Below, piece by piece: positions 24,707-34,541 of a stretch of 64,000 nt of DNA. Within the stretch, counting starts at the first letter, position 1. Each line of letters begins with the position of its first letter. Under the pieces are notes generated by a model. That model was not told where the DNA came from and ran no database searches. It worked only from the letters and a program-made list of their open reading frames with translations. The position numbers were made by a program, and so were the translations under genes. Source of the DNA: Paraburkholderia eburnea (GTDB taxonomy: Bacteria; Pseudomonadota; Gammaproteobacteria; Burkholderiales; Burkholderiaceae); contig NZ_PQGA01000018.1 of the NCBI RefSeq assembly GCF_002917095.1, positions 61,241 to 125,240 of the forward strand, in the 5' to 3' direction.

Positions 24707-26104
24707 TTATTCGTCCATCAAGCGCGCACGCACCTTCTTGCCCTTGACCTTGCCCGCGTTGAGCTTGCGCACGGCGTCGCGCGCGATGCTGCGCTCCACC
24801 GCCACGTAGGTCGAGAACTCCGTCACGTTGATCTTGCCGATCTGCGCGCCCGTGAAGCCGGCCTCGCCCGTGAGCGCGCCCAGCACGTCGCCGGGACGGA
24901 TCTTTTCCTTCTTGCCGCCCAGAATCTGCACGGTCTCCATCGGCGGCAGCAGCGGTTGGTTGCTGGCGGGCGTCAACTCCGACACCGGATGCCATTCGAC
25001 TTCGCGCTTGAGCGCCTGCTCGATGCCGCCCACGCGGCCCATCTCGTTCATGGTCGCAAGCGACAGCGCCCAGCCGTCCTGATCGGCGCGGCCCGTGCGA
25101 CCGATACGGTGCACATAGACCTCGGGATCGGGCGTGACGTCGACGTTGATGACGGCTTCGAGCTGCGCGATGTCGAGGCCCCGCGCGGCCACGTCGGTCG
25201 CCACCAGCACCGAGCAGCTACGGTTGGCGAACTGGATCAGCACCTGGTCGCGCTCGCGCTGGTCGAGCTCGCCGTGCAGTGCGAGCGCGTGAAAGCCCTG
25301 CGCGCGCAGCACGTCGAGCAAATCGCGGCATTGCTGCTTGGTGTTGCAGAACGCGATCGTGCTGACCGGGCGGAAATGGTTGAGCAACTGGCCGACCGTG
25401 TGCAGGCGGTCGGTATCCGCGACTTCGTAGAAACGCTGGCGGATCTTGCTGTCGTCGTGCACCTCTTTGAGCTTCACCTCCTTCGGGTTGCGCAGGAACT
25501 GCTGGCTCAGCTTGGCAATGCCGTCGGGGTAGGTCGCCGAGAACAGCAGCGTCTGACGATCCTTCGGGCACTGGCGCGCGACCTTGGCGATATCGTCGAA
25601 GAAGCCCATGTCGAGCATGCGGTCCGCTTCGTCGAGCACGAGCGTGTTGAGCGCGTCGAGCGAAAGAATGCCGCGCTCCAGGTGATCCATGATGCGGCCA
25701 GGCGTGCCGACGATGATGTGCGCGCCGTGTTCGAGGCTCGCGGTCTGCGGGCGCATCGGCGTGCCGCCGCATAGCGTGAGCACCTTGACGTTTTCTTCGG
25801 CGCGCGCGAGGCGGCGGATTTCCGTCGCGACCTGGTCGGCCAGTTCGCGCGTGGGGCAGAGAATCATCGCCTGGACGTCGAGGCGGCGCACGTCGAGTTT
25901 CGCGAGCAGTGCGAGCGAGAAGGCCGCGGTCTTGCCGCTGCCCGTCTTGGCCTGCGCGATGAGATCGTGACCGGCGAGCGCGATCGGCAGGCTGGCGGCC
26001 TGGATCGGCGTCATCTCGACATAGCCGAGCCGGTTGAGGTTCTCGAGCGTGGCGGGGGCGAGCGCAAGCTCGCTGAAGGGCGTAGCGGTGGGTGTATTCG
26101 TCAT
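24707..26104 (-). CDS. dbpA: ATP-dependent RNA helicase DbpA
   Basis: A 465-residue DEAD-box helicase. The Q motif MTPIQAASLP, Walker A AKTGSGKT, DEAD in VLDEADRMLD, SAT and HRIGRTGRA are all present in order. The last 75 residues (about 390-465) form the DbpA RNA-binding domain, with 'GALTGEAGFTGAQIGKI' and 'YVAVERS', which binds hairpin 92 of 23S rRNA. DbpA acts in late 50S ribosome subunit assembly. The gene precedes the MetR-like gene closely. Confidence 0.95.
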   Translation of the reverse strand: MTNTPTATPFSELALAPATLENLNRLGYVEMTPIQAASLPIALAGHDLIAQAKTGSGKTAAFSLALLAKLDVRRLDVQAMILCPTRELADQVATEIRRLARAEENVKVLTLCGGTPMRPQTASLEHGAHIIVGTPGRIMDHLERGILSLDALNTLVLDEADRMLDMGFFDDIAKVARQCPKDRQTLLFSATYPDGIAKLSQQFLRNPKEVKLKEVHDDSKIRQRFYEVADTDRLHTVGQLLNHFRPVSTIAFCNTKQQCRDLLDVLRAQGFHALALHGELDQRERDQVLIQFANRSCSVLVATDVAARGLDIAQLEAVINVDVTPDPEVYVHRIGRTGRADQDGWALSLATMNEMGRVGGIEQALKREVEWHPVSELTPASNQPLLPPMETVQILGGKKEKIRPGDVLGALTGEAGFTGAQIGKINVTEFSTYVAVERSIARDAVRKLNAGKVKGKKVRARLMDE

Positions 26105-26273
26105 GCTGGGTCTCGCGCCCCGGGTGGGGCGGATGCCGCGCGAAGGCGGCAGGAATGGATCGGGCGGCGCTGCCAGACGTGCTCAAAAGCGTGCTGAACA
26201 GGCCGCGCGTGGCGCAATTTTAACGGATAAGCGCGGCAACGCCGCCAGATTGCGTCCGCGCGGTCTGCAAACC

Positions 26274-27860
26274 CTAGCCGCGCGCGTGCTCGGCGCCCAG
26301 TTCTTCGAGGTCGAGATCGTGTTCGACCTCGTGCAGCATCTCGTCACTGATGAGGCCCGCGCGGTGCATGCGCAGGATTTCCGCGCGGCCCGCGCGCACG
26401 GCGGCGAGCACGACATCGTAATGCGCCGTGCGCAGATCGATGGGCAGGCTCTGCGCATGTTCGAACTGCTGCGAGAGCGTGGCGCGGTAGCTGTACTGCT
26501 CCAGCAGGCGTGGGTGGATCACGCTGCCATCCGGTCCGTGCACGAGCGGCTGGATCGTTTCGAACTGCACGGCGAGCAGGCGCGCCCAGACTTGCGGCTC
26601 GGTGAGGTAAGCGGCGCCGGCCTGGGCGTCCTGGAGCGGGCGCACGAGCCGGATCAGCGGGCCGATCGTCACGCCTTGCAGCAGCACCGTGAAGAGAATC
26701 ACGGCGAACGAGGCGAACAGGATCAGGTCGCGCCCGGGCAGGCTCTCAGGCAGCGTGAGGGCAATCGCGAGCGTGACCACGCCGCGCATGCCCGCCCAAC
26801 TGACGACCGCCGCCGCGCGGAAGTCGGCGTCCAGCACCCGGCGCGGCGCGAGTCGATGCATGACGGCGCGGATGGACTCGATGCCGAACGTCCAGGCGCA
26901 GCGCGAGAGCACCACGGCCACGACCACGGCGAGCGCGGCCGGGCCGAGTTGCGCGAGCGCTTCGCCCGCGCCGCCGAGGCGCACGATCACGCCGCGCAGC
27001 GACAGCCCGATCAGCACGAACACCAGCGCCTCCAGCACGAACACGAGCACCTGCCAGAAGGCGGTGCCGCGCATGCGCACGCGCGCGCTCAGCACCTCAT
27101 GCTGATGCCAGCCCAGATACATGCCGCAGGTGACGGTGGCGATCACGCTCGACACGCCCGCCATGTCGCCCGCGATATAGCTGAACCAGCCGGCGCACAC
27201 GGCGACGGTGATGATCAGATAGTCGTCTTCCAGCAGGCGCAGCAGGTTGACGGTGAGATAGCCGATCAGCCAGCCGATCACGATGCCGCCCAGCGCCAGC
27301 CCCGCGAAGCTGAGCAACGCGCCCGACGTGCTGAATGCGCCGGTGAGCGCGGCGGCCACGGCGAAGCGGAACAGCACGAGACCGGCGGCGTCGTTGAGCA
27401 GGCTTTCGCCTTCGAGCAGCACCATGATGCGGCGCGGCAGCGCGAGCCGTTCCAGCACGGCGCGTGCGGCGACGGCGTCGGGCGGCGAGACCACGGCGCC
27501 CAGCGCGAAGCACACGGCCCACGGCAGCGTGGGCGCGACCCAATGCGCGACGAGGCCGACGGCCCAGGTGGTGAACGCGACCGCGCCGATCGCGAACAGC
27601 AGGATCGGCGTGATGTGCCGCTTGAAGTCGGCCCAGACGAAGAAGTAGGCGCCGTCCATGAGGAGCGGCGGCAGGAACACGATCAGCACGAGATCGGGAT
27701 CGAGCACGACGGGCGGCAGGCCCGGCGCGAACGCCATGGCCGCGCCGCCGACCAGCAGCGCGGCGGCGGGCGGCAGGCGCAGCCGCCGCGCCAGCAGTTC
27801 CAGCGCCACGATGGCGATGAGGGAAAGCAGAACGAGCTTGAAAGCCGAGACGGCGGACAT
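26274..27860 (-). CDS. Na+/H+ antiporter (CPA1/NhaP type)
   Basis: A 528-residue protein. Residues 1-410 contain about 12 spans with the CPA1 signatures 'GAVVSPPDAVAARAV' (the ion-binding Asp pair region) and 'LEGESLLNDAAGLVLFRFA'. A cytoplasmic C-terminal domain of about 110 residues follows, rich in helices and charged residues. The start at 27860 is the first ATG before the hydrophobic N-terminus. It is located 80 bp after the FrnE-like gene on the same strand. Confidence 0.92.
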   Translation of the reverse strand: MSAVSAFKLVLLSLIAIVALELLARRLRLPPAAALLVGGAAMAFAPGLPPVVLDPDLVLIVFLPPLLMDGAYFFVWADFKRHITPILLFAIGAVAFTTWAVGLVAHWVAPTLPWAVCFALGAVVSPPDAVAARAVLERLALPRRIMVLLEGESLLNDAAGLVLFRFAVAAALTGAFSTSGALLSFAGLALGGIVIGWLIGYLTVNLLRLLEDDYLIITVAVCAGWFSYIAGDMAGVSSVIATVTCGMYLGWHQHEVLSARVRMRGTAFWQVLVFVLEALVFVLIGLSLRGVIVRLGGAGEALAQLGPAALAVVVAVVLSRCAWTFGIESIRAVMHRLAPRRVLDADFRAAAVVSWAGMRGVVTLAIALTLPESLPGRDLILFASFAVILFTVLLQGVTIGPLIRLVRPLQDAQAGAAYLTEPQVWARLLAVQFETIQPLVHGPDGSVIHPRLLEQYSYRATLSQQFEHAQSLPIDLRTAHYDVVLAAVRAGRAEILRMHRAGLISDEMLHEVEHDLDLEELGAEHARG

Positions 27861-27940
27861 GGTGGTTTCCCGGTTTCTTGTGTTTATCGCCTGTCGCGGC
27901 TCGTGCGGTATTGCTGCCTGGCTGGGCGCCCGGTCGTCCC

Positions 27941-28600
27941 TCAACCTTCCTGTTGCGGCTCCGACAGAATCTGCCGGATCGCGTTTTCGAACGTCTCGAC
28001 CGGCTGGCCGCCGCTAATCAGATACTGCTGGTTGAACACGATCGCGGGCACGGACTGAATACCCATCGCCTGCACCTGGGCTTCTTCGGCGCGGACTTCA
28101 TCGGCGTAGGTGCCGTTTTCCAGCACCTTGCGCGCTTCATCGGCGTTCAGACCGGCCGATTGCGCGGCCTGCACCAGCACTTCGCGCTCGCTCACGTCCT
28201 GGCAGTCGCCGTGATACGCGCGCAGCAGCGCGAGCTTGAGCGCCAGTTGCTTGCCTTCGAGACCGGCCCAATGCAGCAGGCGATGCGCGTCGAAGGTGTT
28301 GTAGACGTGCGTGCGCGGGCCGAACGTGAAGCCCACGCTCGCGCCGCGCTCGCGGATCGCCTCCTGGGTTTCGGCGATCTGCTCGGGCGTGCGGCCGTAC
28401 TTCTTGCCGAGATATTCGACGAGCGAGGCGCCGCCCGCGGGCATGTCCGGACTCAGTTCGAAGGGATGCACGGCGATGCGGGCGTCGACGGCGTCGCCCA
28501 GATTGTCCAGCGCGCGCAGCAGCGACGAAAGCCCGATTGCGCACCACGGGCAGGCGATATCGGAGATGAAATCGATTTGGAGCGGGGTCGCTTGAGTCAT
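27941..28600 (-). CDS. DsbA-family oxidoreductase, FrnE/2-hydroxychromene isomerase type
   Basis: A 219-residue thioredoxin-fold protein with an inserted helical domain. The active site is CPWC at residues 17-20 in 'DIACPWCAIG', and the cis-Pro loop is SVPAIVFNQQ near the C-terminus. There is no signal peptide, so it is cytosolic, as FrnE proteins are; they act as thiol oxidoreductases or isomerases in stress. The start at 28600 was chosen as the first ATG before the strand containing the motif. Confidence 0.92.
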   Translation of the reverse strand: MTQATPLQIDFISDIACPWCAIGLSSLLRALDNLGDAVDARIAVHPFELSPDMPAGGASLVEYLGKKYGRTPEQIAETQEAIRERGASVGFTFGPRTHVYNTFDAHRLLHWAGLEGKQLALKLALLRAYHGDCQDVSEREVLVQAAQSAGLNADEARKVLENGTYADEVRAEEAQVQAMGIQSVPAIVFNQQYLISGGQPVETFENAIRQILSEPQQEG

Positions 28601-28945
28601 AACGGTTCCAGAAAGGGGGCGCTGTGCGGGCACAGCGCGGATCGGCCGATTCTCTCATGTCGCTGCAAAGCGCGCGGTTAGTGGGTTGATGCGTGAGTTG
28701 CGTGCGGCCATCCGGACATGCGAAATCAGTTGCGACCCTGATAAAGTACAAACCGGATTCAACAAGGCTCGAACTTGCGCCGATCTTGCGAATAGCTCCC
28801 TGTAAACCCGGCTTTTCGATCGATCAAGCGACACAGGCTTCCCCGACAATCTGTCGTATTGCGGGGCGAGACTGCGCCCACCCCAACTCATTCACTGATC
28901 GACGAATGGTCTTCGTCACCCTACTTACGCGTTATTGAGGCTGAT
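28601..28945. other. 345-bp divergent promoter region
   Basis: No convincing gene. It lies between the leftward FrnE-like gene and the rightward KfrA-like gene and must hold both promoters. No clear operator palindrome was seen. Confidence 0.5.
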
Positions 28946-30388
28946 ATGTCTAGCAACAACATTGCGATCACCGATGAACTCGTTGCTGAAATCGCGGACC
29001 GCATGGCCGAGGAAGGCCAGCCGGTGTCGCCCGTGGCCATCTGGTCCGAAGTTCATACCGGATCGGTCGTGTCGGTCGCCGCGTCGCTGCGCAAATGGCG
29101 CGAAGCCCGCACGCCGCGCGTGCCGCAGGTCGTCGAGCGCCCCGCCTTGCCTGACGCCGTGACCGACACGATGCGCGACGCGCTCGACCGCCTGTGGTCG
29201 TCGGCGCAGGACGAAGCCGAGCGCGCGGTCGCCCGCCGCCTCAGCACGATGCGCCAGCGCGTGGACGATGCCTCCAACGAACGCGACGACGCGCTCGCGG
29301 AACTGCAGAACACGGTGCAGGAACTGGACACGCTGCAGGGCCAGCTGGATCGCGTGACGAGCGCCTACGAGGCGAAGGTCGACGTGGTCGCAGGCCTCGA
29401 AGAGGACATCGCCCTCGCGGTGCAGCGCACGGACGCCGCCGAAAAGCGCGTGCAGGAACTCGCGGATCGCGTCGCCGCGCTCGAAGCCGAGCTTGAAACC
29501 GCCATGGCGGAACTGACCGCGGAGCGTGAAGCGCGTGCCGCCGCCGAGGCACAGGTTGCGCCCGCAGCGGTCGAGGCTGTCGAGGCCGTCGAAACTGTCG
29601 AGGCACCTCAGGAAGAGTCGGCGGCAGACGAGCCTGCCGCCGTCGAAGCCGCTGACACCGTCGATCACGAAGCGCAACGCACGGCGCTGGAAGCCGCACA
29701 TGCGGAAGCGGTCGCCCGTCTTGAAAGCGAAGTGGAAGCGATCCGCGCCGCGCTGCAAGCCGAGCAGGAAGCACACGCCGCGCAGCGCGAGGAAGTCAGC
29801 GGCGCGCAGGCCGCACGCGACGCCGCCGCGCTCGAACTGCGCAATGTTCAGGCGCAACTCGCGAGCCTCGCCGACGAGCGCGATGCTGGCGCCAGCGAGA
29901 TCGCCCGTCTGTCGGCGAGCCTGACCGAGGTGCAGGAGCACGCCGCCGAGCTCGCGCAGAGCGTGGCTGCCAGCCAGACGAAGGAAACGGAAGAAGCCGC
30001 GCCGGCCGTGCATGTCGACGAAGAGGCGCTTGAGGCGCTCAAGGCCCAGCTCGCGCAGGAAGCGCAAACGCACGCCGCCGCACTGGCCGAAGCGCACGAC
30101 AACCTGAAGAAGTGGTCCGACTACGCGAACGGCCTGAAGCAGCAACTGGTGCAGGCCAACGAACAGATGATGCTCGTGCATGCGCGCGGTGTCGGCGAAG
30201 CGTCGCTGAGCCGCCGACTGGCTGCGGAACTGGTCGAACTCAGCCCGGAAAACGAACTGCTGCGCAAGGAAGCGCAACAGCGCGTGATCGTCGAAGCCAT
30301 GAGCGCGCAGCTGGCCCAGCAGGGTTATCACTACGACGTGGCCACGGGCGCGGTCACGAAGTTGAGCACCGAAGGCGCATCGGCCTGA
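28946..30388 (+). CDS. KfrA-type DNA-binding coiled-coil protein
   Basis: A 480-residue protein. Residues 1-110 form a KfrA N-terminal DNA-binding domain ('VAEIADRMAEEGQPVSPVAIW' then 'VSVAASLRKWRE'). From about 120 to 460 it is a long coiled coil rich in Ala, Glu and Gln with a Pro/Val/Glu-rich break near 205-240. The extreme C-terminus (about 455-480) is globular and conserved-looking (QQGYHYDVATGAV). KfrA proteins were defined on broad-host-range plasmids, where they aid segregation and repress their own promoter. The start at 28946 follows TGAGGCTGAT. Confidence 0.9.
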   Translation: MSSNNIAITDELVAEIADRMAEEGQPVSPVAIWSEVHTGSVVSVAASLRKWREARTPRVPQVVERPALPDAVTDTMRDALDRLWSSAQDEAERAVARRLSTMRQRVDDASNERDDALAELQNTVQELDTLQGQLDRVTSAYEAKVDVVAGLEEDIALAVQRTDAAEKRVQELADRVAALEAELETAMAELTAEREARAAAEAQVAPAAVEAVEAVETVEAPQEESAADEPAAVEAADTVDHEAQRTALEAAHAEAVARLESEVEAIRAALQAEQEAHAAQREEVSGAQAARDAAALELRNVQAQLASLADERDAGASEIARLSASLTEVQEHAAELAQSVAASQTKETEEAAPAVHVDEEALEALKAQLAQEAQTHAAALAEAHDNLKKWSDYANGLKQQLVQANEQMMLVHARGVGEASLSRRLAAELVELSPENELLRKEAQQRVIVEAMSAQLAQQGYHYDVATGAVTKLSTEGASA

Positions 30389-30436
30389 TGCTTGTAGCGT
30401 AGCGATCCGGGCGTCTGTGCGAGGTCCGGAGAAACG

Positions 30437-30466
30437 AAAACGCGCGGTCGATAGCCGCGCGTTTTT
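30437..30466. terminator. bidirectional intrinsic terminator
   Basis: Stem AAAACGCGCGG (30437-30447) and CCGCGCGTTTT (30455-30465) with a 7-base loop, T-run on the plus strand and A-run on the left. It separates the KfrA-like gene from the convergent peroxidase gene and can serve both. Confidence 0.9.
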
Positions 30467-30481
30467 GCTTCTGGCCGCGAT

Positions 30482-31810
30482 TCAATGCGCTTCGTGAAGC
30501 GCCGGGCCGCCCGATGTCGACGAATAGCCGTCGTTCAGCGTTCTCATGAACGCGGCAAGGTCCTGAATATCGGCTTCGTTCAGCGGGGCGGGCTCGCCGG
30601 GGTTGTGATTGAGGAAGGGCGGATCGAGCCGGTCGATGTTGTCGCGATACTTCGGCGGCAGATCGTCGTAGCGCACCAGCTTGCCGTTCTTCTTCGGATA
30701 CCACTTCTGCGGGGCGGTGTCGCGCTCGGCGTAGAAGTGCAGCACCTCGTCCAGCGTATGAAAGCGGCCGTTGTGGAAGAAAACCGATCGCGTCGCCACG
30801 TTGCGCAACGTCGCGTCCTTGAAGAGGCCGCAGAAATCGGTCTCATCGGCCAGATCGTGACGGTATGGACCACATAAACCCATGTCGTAATACTTAGGAT
30901 TGCGATTCGCTGGAATATCCGCGTTACGCGGCACGCCCAGCGCCGCATACTGGAAGTCCGAGAATTGCGCAGGACGCCCACCGGGACCGGGCTGGTCGAA
31001 ATGACATTTCGCGCAATTGCCCTTCAATGGATTGTTGAACAATTGATAGCCGCGCAGCTCCTGGGCGGTGAACAGCGCATTGCCCGACATCACCGAATCG
31101 AACTTGCTCGTATAGGGGTGAAAGCTCGCGTCCTCGGTTTCGAAGGCCTGCAAGGCCATACCGATGCTGTCGAAAGCTTTGTCCGCATCCGCGAAAATCT
31201 GCGCGCCGAAGACCTGGCGGAACGTGTTCGCATACGCGCCGCGCTGGACTTTATCGACGACGACGGCGCGGCTAGTATTGGCCATCTCGTTCGGGTCGAG
31301 CATCGGGTGGCCCGCCTGTTCGTGCAGCGAGGCAATCGAGCCGTCGCGCATGAAGCCGCCTGCCGGGCCTTCGTCCTCGGTGTCTTCGGAGCCGGGGAAA
31401 TAGTAGTGCCGCGTGAATTCCGGCGTGAAGGTCATATAGCGCAGCGTGGGCACCGCACGCGTGCCGGGCCGCTTCAGATCGGGGCCGCCGAGCTGCACGG
31501 CGAGGCCGTTGGGCGGCCCGTAGGCGTGCTCGGGACTGTGGCACGACGCGCAGGCCATCTTGCCCGACGCGGAGAGCGTGGCATCGAAGAAAATCTGCTT
31601 GCCGAGCGCAGCCTGCGGGCTCAGTTGCGCGGGCACGGCCGGATAGCGGACCCAGCGGCGCGTAGGCAATTGCATGGGCGGCGGGCCGGACACGCGTGGC
31701 GTATCGGCGAGGCTGGGCAGGGAGATGAAGGCGCCAGCCACGACGCCGCCAACCAGAAGCATCGCCAGCGCCATCCAGCCGGCGCGGTATGGAAGACCGT
31801 TTCGAATCAT
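30482..31810 (-). CDS. dihaem cytochrome c peroxidase / MauG family
   Basis: A 442-residue protein with an N-terminal hydrophobic signal or anchor (residues 10-35) and two haem c motifs, CASCH at 87-91 and CAKCH at 266-270, in the spacing of bacterial dihaem peroxidases. A further block 'RNVATRSVFFHNGRFHTLDEVLHFYAERD' is family-typical. These act in the periplasm, reducing H2O2 or oxidising protein residues (MauG). It lies 82 bp after a lipoprotein phosphoesterase gene on the same strand, suggesting co-transcription. The start at 31810 puts the signal anchor at the N-terminus. Confidence 0.93.
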   Translation of the reverse strand: MIRNGLPYRAGWMALAMLLVGGVVAGAFISLPSLADTPRVSGPPPMQLPTRRWVRYPAVPAQLSPQAALGKQIFFDATLSASGKMACASCHSPEHAYGPPNGLAVQLGGPDLKRPGTRAVPTLRYMTFTPEFTRHYYFPGSEDTEDEGPAGGFMRDGSIASLHEQAGHPMLDPNEMANTSRAVVVDKVQRGAYANTFRQVFGAQIFADADKAFDSIGMALQAFETEDASFHPYTSKFDSVMSGNALFTAQELRGYQLFNNPLKGNCAKCHFDQPGPGGRPAQFSDFQYAALGVPRNADIPANRNPKYYDMGLCGPYRHDLADETDFCGLFKDATLRNVATRSVFFHNGRFHTLDEVLHFYAERDTAPQKWYPKKNGKLVRYDDLPPKYRDNIDRLDPPFLNHNPGEPAPLNEADIQDLAAFMRTLNDGYSSTSGGPALHEAH

Positions 31811-31892
31811 CGGTATAGAGCGGAAAGCAGAAAAGATGCGCGCGCCGGCCGGCCTTGCGGCCTGACCGGCGCGGCATCGAAGCGTCAAATCA

Positions 31893-34541
31893 TCAGAACG
31901 CGAACATCGTCATCAGATCGCCGATGGCCGGCGTGCCGTTGGCGGGCACGTACGAGACGGCCTGCATCGACGGGTTCGGCAGACGGTCGCGGCTGCGCGA
32001 AGACAGAGCCGCGAGACGCCAGTTGCGCTCGATGAACTTCAGGATCGACGCGTGATCGTTGTACGTGTGATCGACGGACGCCTTGCGCGCATAGGGTGAA
32101 ATCACCAGCATCGGAATGCGCGGGCCGTCGCCGAAGAAGTCGAGCGACTGGATCGGGCCGGTGTCGAAGTGGCCGCCGCCTTCGTCGGTCGTCACGAGAA
32201 TCGCGGTGTTCGACCATTGCTTCGATGCGCTCACGGCCGCCACCACCTGGCTGAGCCACTGCTCGTAGGCCGCCGGCGACGAGAAGCCCGGATGGCCGCT
32301 GAACGTGTTCGGCGGCACGACGAACGAGACGGCCGGCAGATTGCCCGACTTCGCGGCGGTGACGAATGCCGTGAGGTCCTGCAGATTGCCCTTGAGCGAC
32401 GACGTCATCACCTTTTGCGAGCCCACCAGCGGATCGCCGATGTTGTTGTACTCGGCCTGCTGCAGCAAACCGGCGAGGCTCGGCGCGAGCGCCGTGCTGC
32501 CGGTCAGGCTGGTCGCAAGCGAGTCGGCTTGCGCCTGCACGTCGGTCGTGTCGCGCGCGGTGGTGTACCAGCCCCACGACAGCCCCTTGGCGGCGAGCGC
32601 CTCGGCGATCGTCGGCACGCTCTGCGGCGGATAGTTGTAGTTGTTCGCGCCGATCGGCTGCGTGTTGCCGCTCAGGTCGTAGCCGGGGTTGTAGTTGTTG
32701 ACCAGATAGTATTTGCCGGCGTCGCAGTTGCTCGCCACGTGCTTCGACGACAGAAAGCCGAGAATCGCGCCCACGCCCGGTTGCGTGCTGTCCGAGCAGT
32801 TCACCCACGAGCCACCCTGATAACCGTCCTGGGTGTAGAAGTTGGTGGTGCCCGCGAGCGGCTCGGGATTCTCGATCTGGTTCGCGGGCGGCGTGGCGAT
32901 CGCGCCGTTGCTGTTGAACCAGGGCAGGTCGCCGGTGGCGATCGAGAAGAAGTTCATGCCGGTGCCGCCCATCACCGCCTGGTGATAGTTGTCGCTCAGC
33001 GCGTATTGCTGCGCGAGCGATTTCAGGTAGGGCGCGTCGCCCGCCGACATGTTCATGAAGCCCATCAGCTCGCCGCCCTGGCCGGGATTCGTCGGGCTGA
33101 CCTGCGGGCCGCCGGGCACGTTCTCGACGGTGTCGCCGCCCTGGCCCGCCGTGGACGCGACCCACGTGAAGAGGTCGAGCTTCGCGTTGTCGCCGCCCGT
33201 TTGCTGCCACATCTGGAAGAAGCGGTGCACCGGGTCGCCCGTCGTGGCGACGAGGCCCAGCGATGAATAGAGCGTGTTGAGCGTCGCGAAGCCGGCATTG
33301 GTCGCCGCGGTGCCGACCAGCGCGACCACCGGCTGGCTGTAGTTGACGAGCGACGCGCTGGCGGCCGACGAGGTGATCTGGAACGGCCCGTTCTTCAAGC
33401 TGACCGGAAAGTCTCCATCGGCCGCGCCGTAAAGATAGGACGTGGGCGCGGCGCCCGGCGTCTTGCCCTGCGCGACCGAACTGATATACGCGGGCAGATT
33501 GTTCAGCGTGAGCATGCCGGTGTTTTCCGGCGAGGGCAGCGTGCTGTATGCGCCGGTGCGGGTCGGATTCAGCGTATAGGCGCTCGGCGCGGCGGCCTGG
33601 TTCTGCGCCGCGAGCGCGAAGTTGGGGCCGGGCGAACCGTCCGCGTTGATGATGCCCTCGGACAGCAGGTTCTTCACCGTCTGCCCGGACGGCGGCGCAT
33701 AGGCGCCGAAGAGGCCGTCGAACGTCTGGTTCTCGCCGACGATCACCACGAGATGCTGGATCGGCGTGGTCGTCGCGCTTTGGCTCTGGGCGAGGGCGGC
33801 GGCCACCGGGCCGCTCGAAAGCGGCGCCGGCATCGCGCCGGTCAGGGGCAATTGCAGCGACTGGAAGCTGGCGGAATTCTGCGTCGGCGCGCCGTTGTTG
33901 TTGCCCACGTTGACCGTGGCGTTGTGCACGGTGAACCGTGTGTTGTCGAAGACGCTGTCGAGCGCATTCGATGAATTCGCCTGGTAGGTGGCCGAGCCGA
34001 TCGGGTCAGCAACGAGCGCGGACGGCACGTTCATCGCAGTAAACAGCGGCTGCAGCACGGTATCGACTGCCGCGACCGCCTGGCTGATGCTCGCGGTGCT
34101 CACGTTCGCCGAGCTGATCTGCGAGGCCGTGGGAGCCGCCGTGAGCGCCGCGCCGAGCGCGCGCTGGGTAATCAGCGAAGTGAGCGGATTCAGATTGACG
34201 TTGAGCGTCTGCGTGCCGCCGCCGGTCGTGGGATCGATGATCGAGGACAGCACGGCCGGCGTGCCGTCCGCATCGGTGACGGGAACGGTCAGCACGAACG
34301 GGGCGTGGCCCGAGACCGCAACGGAGAACTGCCCGTTGGAATCGGTGACGGCGGACTGCGTGACAGCGCCGTTGCGATCGGTCACGGTGACGGGCACGCC
34401 GACCACTGCGTTGCCCTGGCCCGCCACGCCCGAAATCTGCAGGTGCGCGGTGTCGCTGATGCTGCTGCCGCAAGCCGCAAGACTTGCCGCGATCCCCGAA
34501 AAAGCCAACCTGCAGGCGAGCGTCATGGCGCGCGTTTTCAT
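31893..34541 (-). CDS. lipoprotein phosphoesterase (phospholipase C/acid phosphatase family)
   Basis: An 882-residue exported protein. A lipobox LAAC at residues 21-24 marks it as a lipoprotein. Residues about 30-110 form a carboxypeptidase-regulatory/Ig-like repeat ('GVPVTVTDRNGAVTQSAVTD'). The catalytic phosphoesterase domain begins 'LVVIVGENQTFDGLFGAY' near residue 255 and has 'TTDEGGGHFD' and 'DHASILKFIERNW' at the end, as in acid phosphatases and PLC-like enzymes of the alkaline-phosphatase superfamily. It probably releases phosphate from esters at the outer membrane. AGGAACCTGAC precedes the start. It is co-oriented with the MauG-type peroxidase. Confidence 0.92.
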   Translation of the reverse strand: MKTRAMTLACRLAFSGIAASLAACGSSISDTAHLQISGVAGQGNAVVGVPVTVTDRNGAVTQSAVTDSNGQFSVAVSGHAPFVLTVPVTDADGTPAVLSSIIDPTTGGGTQTLNVNLNPLTSLITQRALGAALTAAPTASQISSANVSTASISQAVAAVDTVLQPLFTAMNVPSALVADPIGSATYQANSSNALDSVFDNTRFTVHNATVNVGNNNGAPTQNSASFQSLQLPLTGAMPAPLSSGPVAAALAQSQSATTTPIQHLVVIVGENQTFDGLFGAYAPPSGQTVKNLLSEGIINADGSPGPNFALAAQNQAAAPSAYTLNPTRTGAYSTLPSPENTGMLTLNNLPAYISSVAQGKTPGAAPTSYLYGAADGDFPVSLKNGPFQITSSAASASLVNYSQPVVALVGTAATNAGFATLNTLYSSLGLVATTGDPVHRFFQMWQQTGGDNAKLDLFTWVASTAGQGGDTVENVPGGPQVSPTNPGQGGELMGFMNMSAGDAPYLKSLAQQYALSDNYHQAVMGGTGMNFFSIATGDLPWFNSNGAIATPPANQIENPEPLAGTTNFYTQDGYQGGSWVNCSDSTQPGVGAILGFLSSKHVASNCDAGKYYLVNNYNPGYDLSGNTQPIGANNYNYPPQSVPTIAEALAAKGLSWGWYTTARDTTDVQAQADSLATSLTGSTALAPSLAGLLQQAEYNNIGDPLVGSQKVMTSSLKGNLQDLTAFVTAAKSGNLPAVSFVVPPNTFSGHPGFSSPAAYEQWLSQVVAAVSASKQWSNTAILVTTDEGGGHFDTGPIQSLDFFGDGPRIPMLVISPYARKASVDHTYNDHASILKFIERNWRLAALSSRSRDRLPNPSMQAVSYVPANGTPAIGDLMTMFAF

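Noticed and set aside
26034..28058. 674-codon open frame on the plus strand across the antiporter gene
   Set aside because: Low-complexity His/Arg/Glu/Gln composition without any domain; it is the antisense of dbpA's start, the antiporter and FrnE-like genes.
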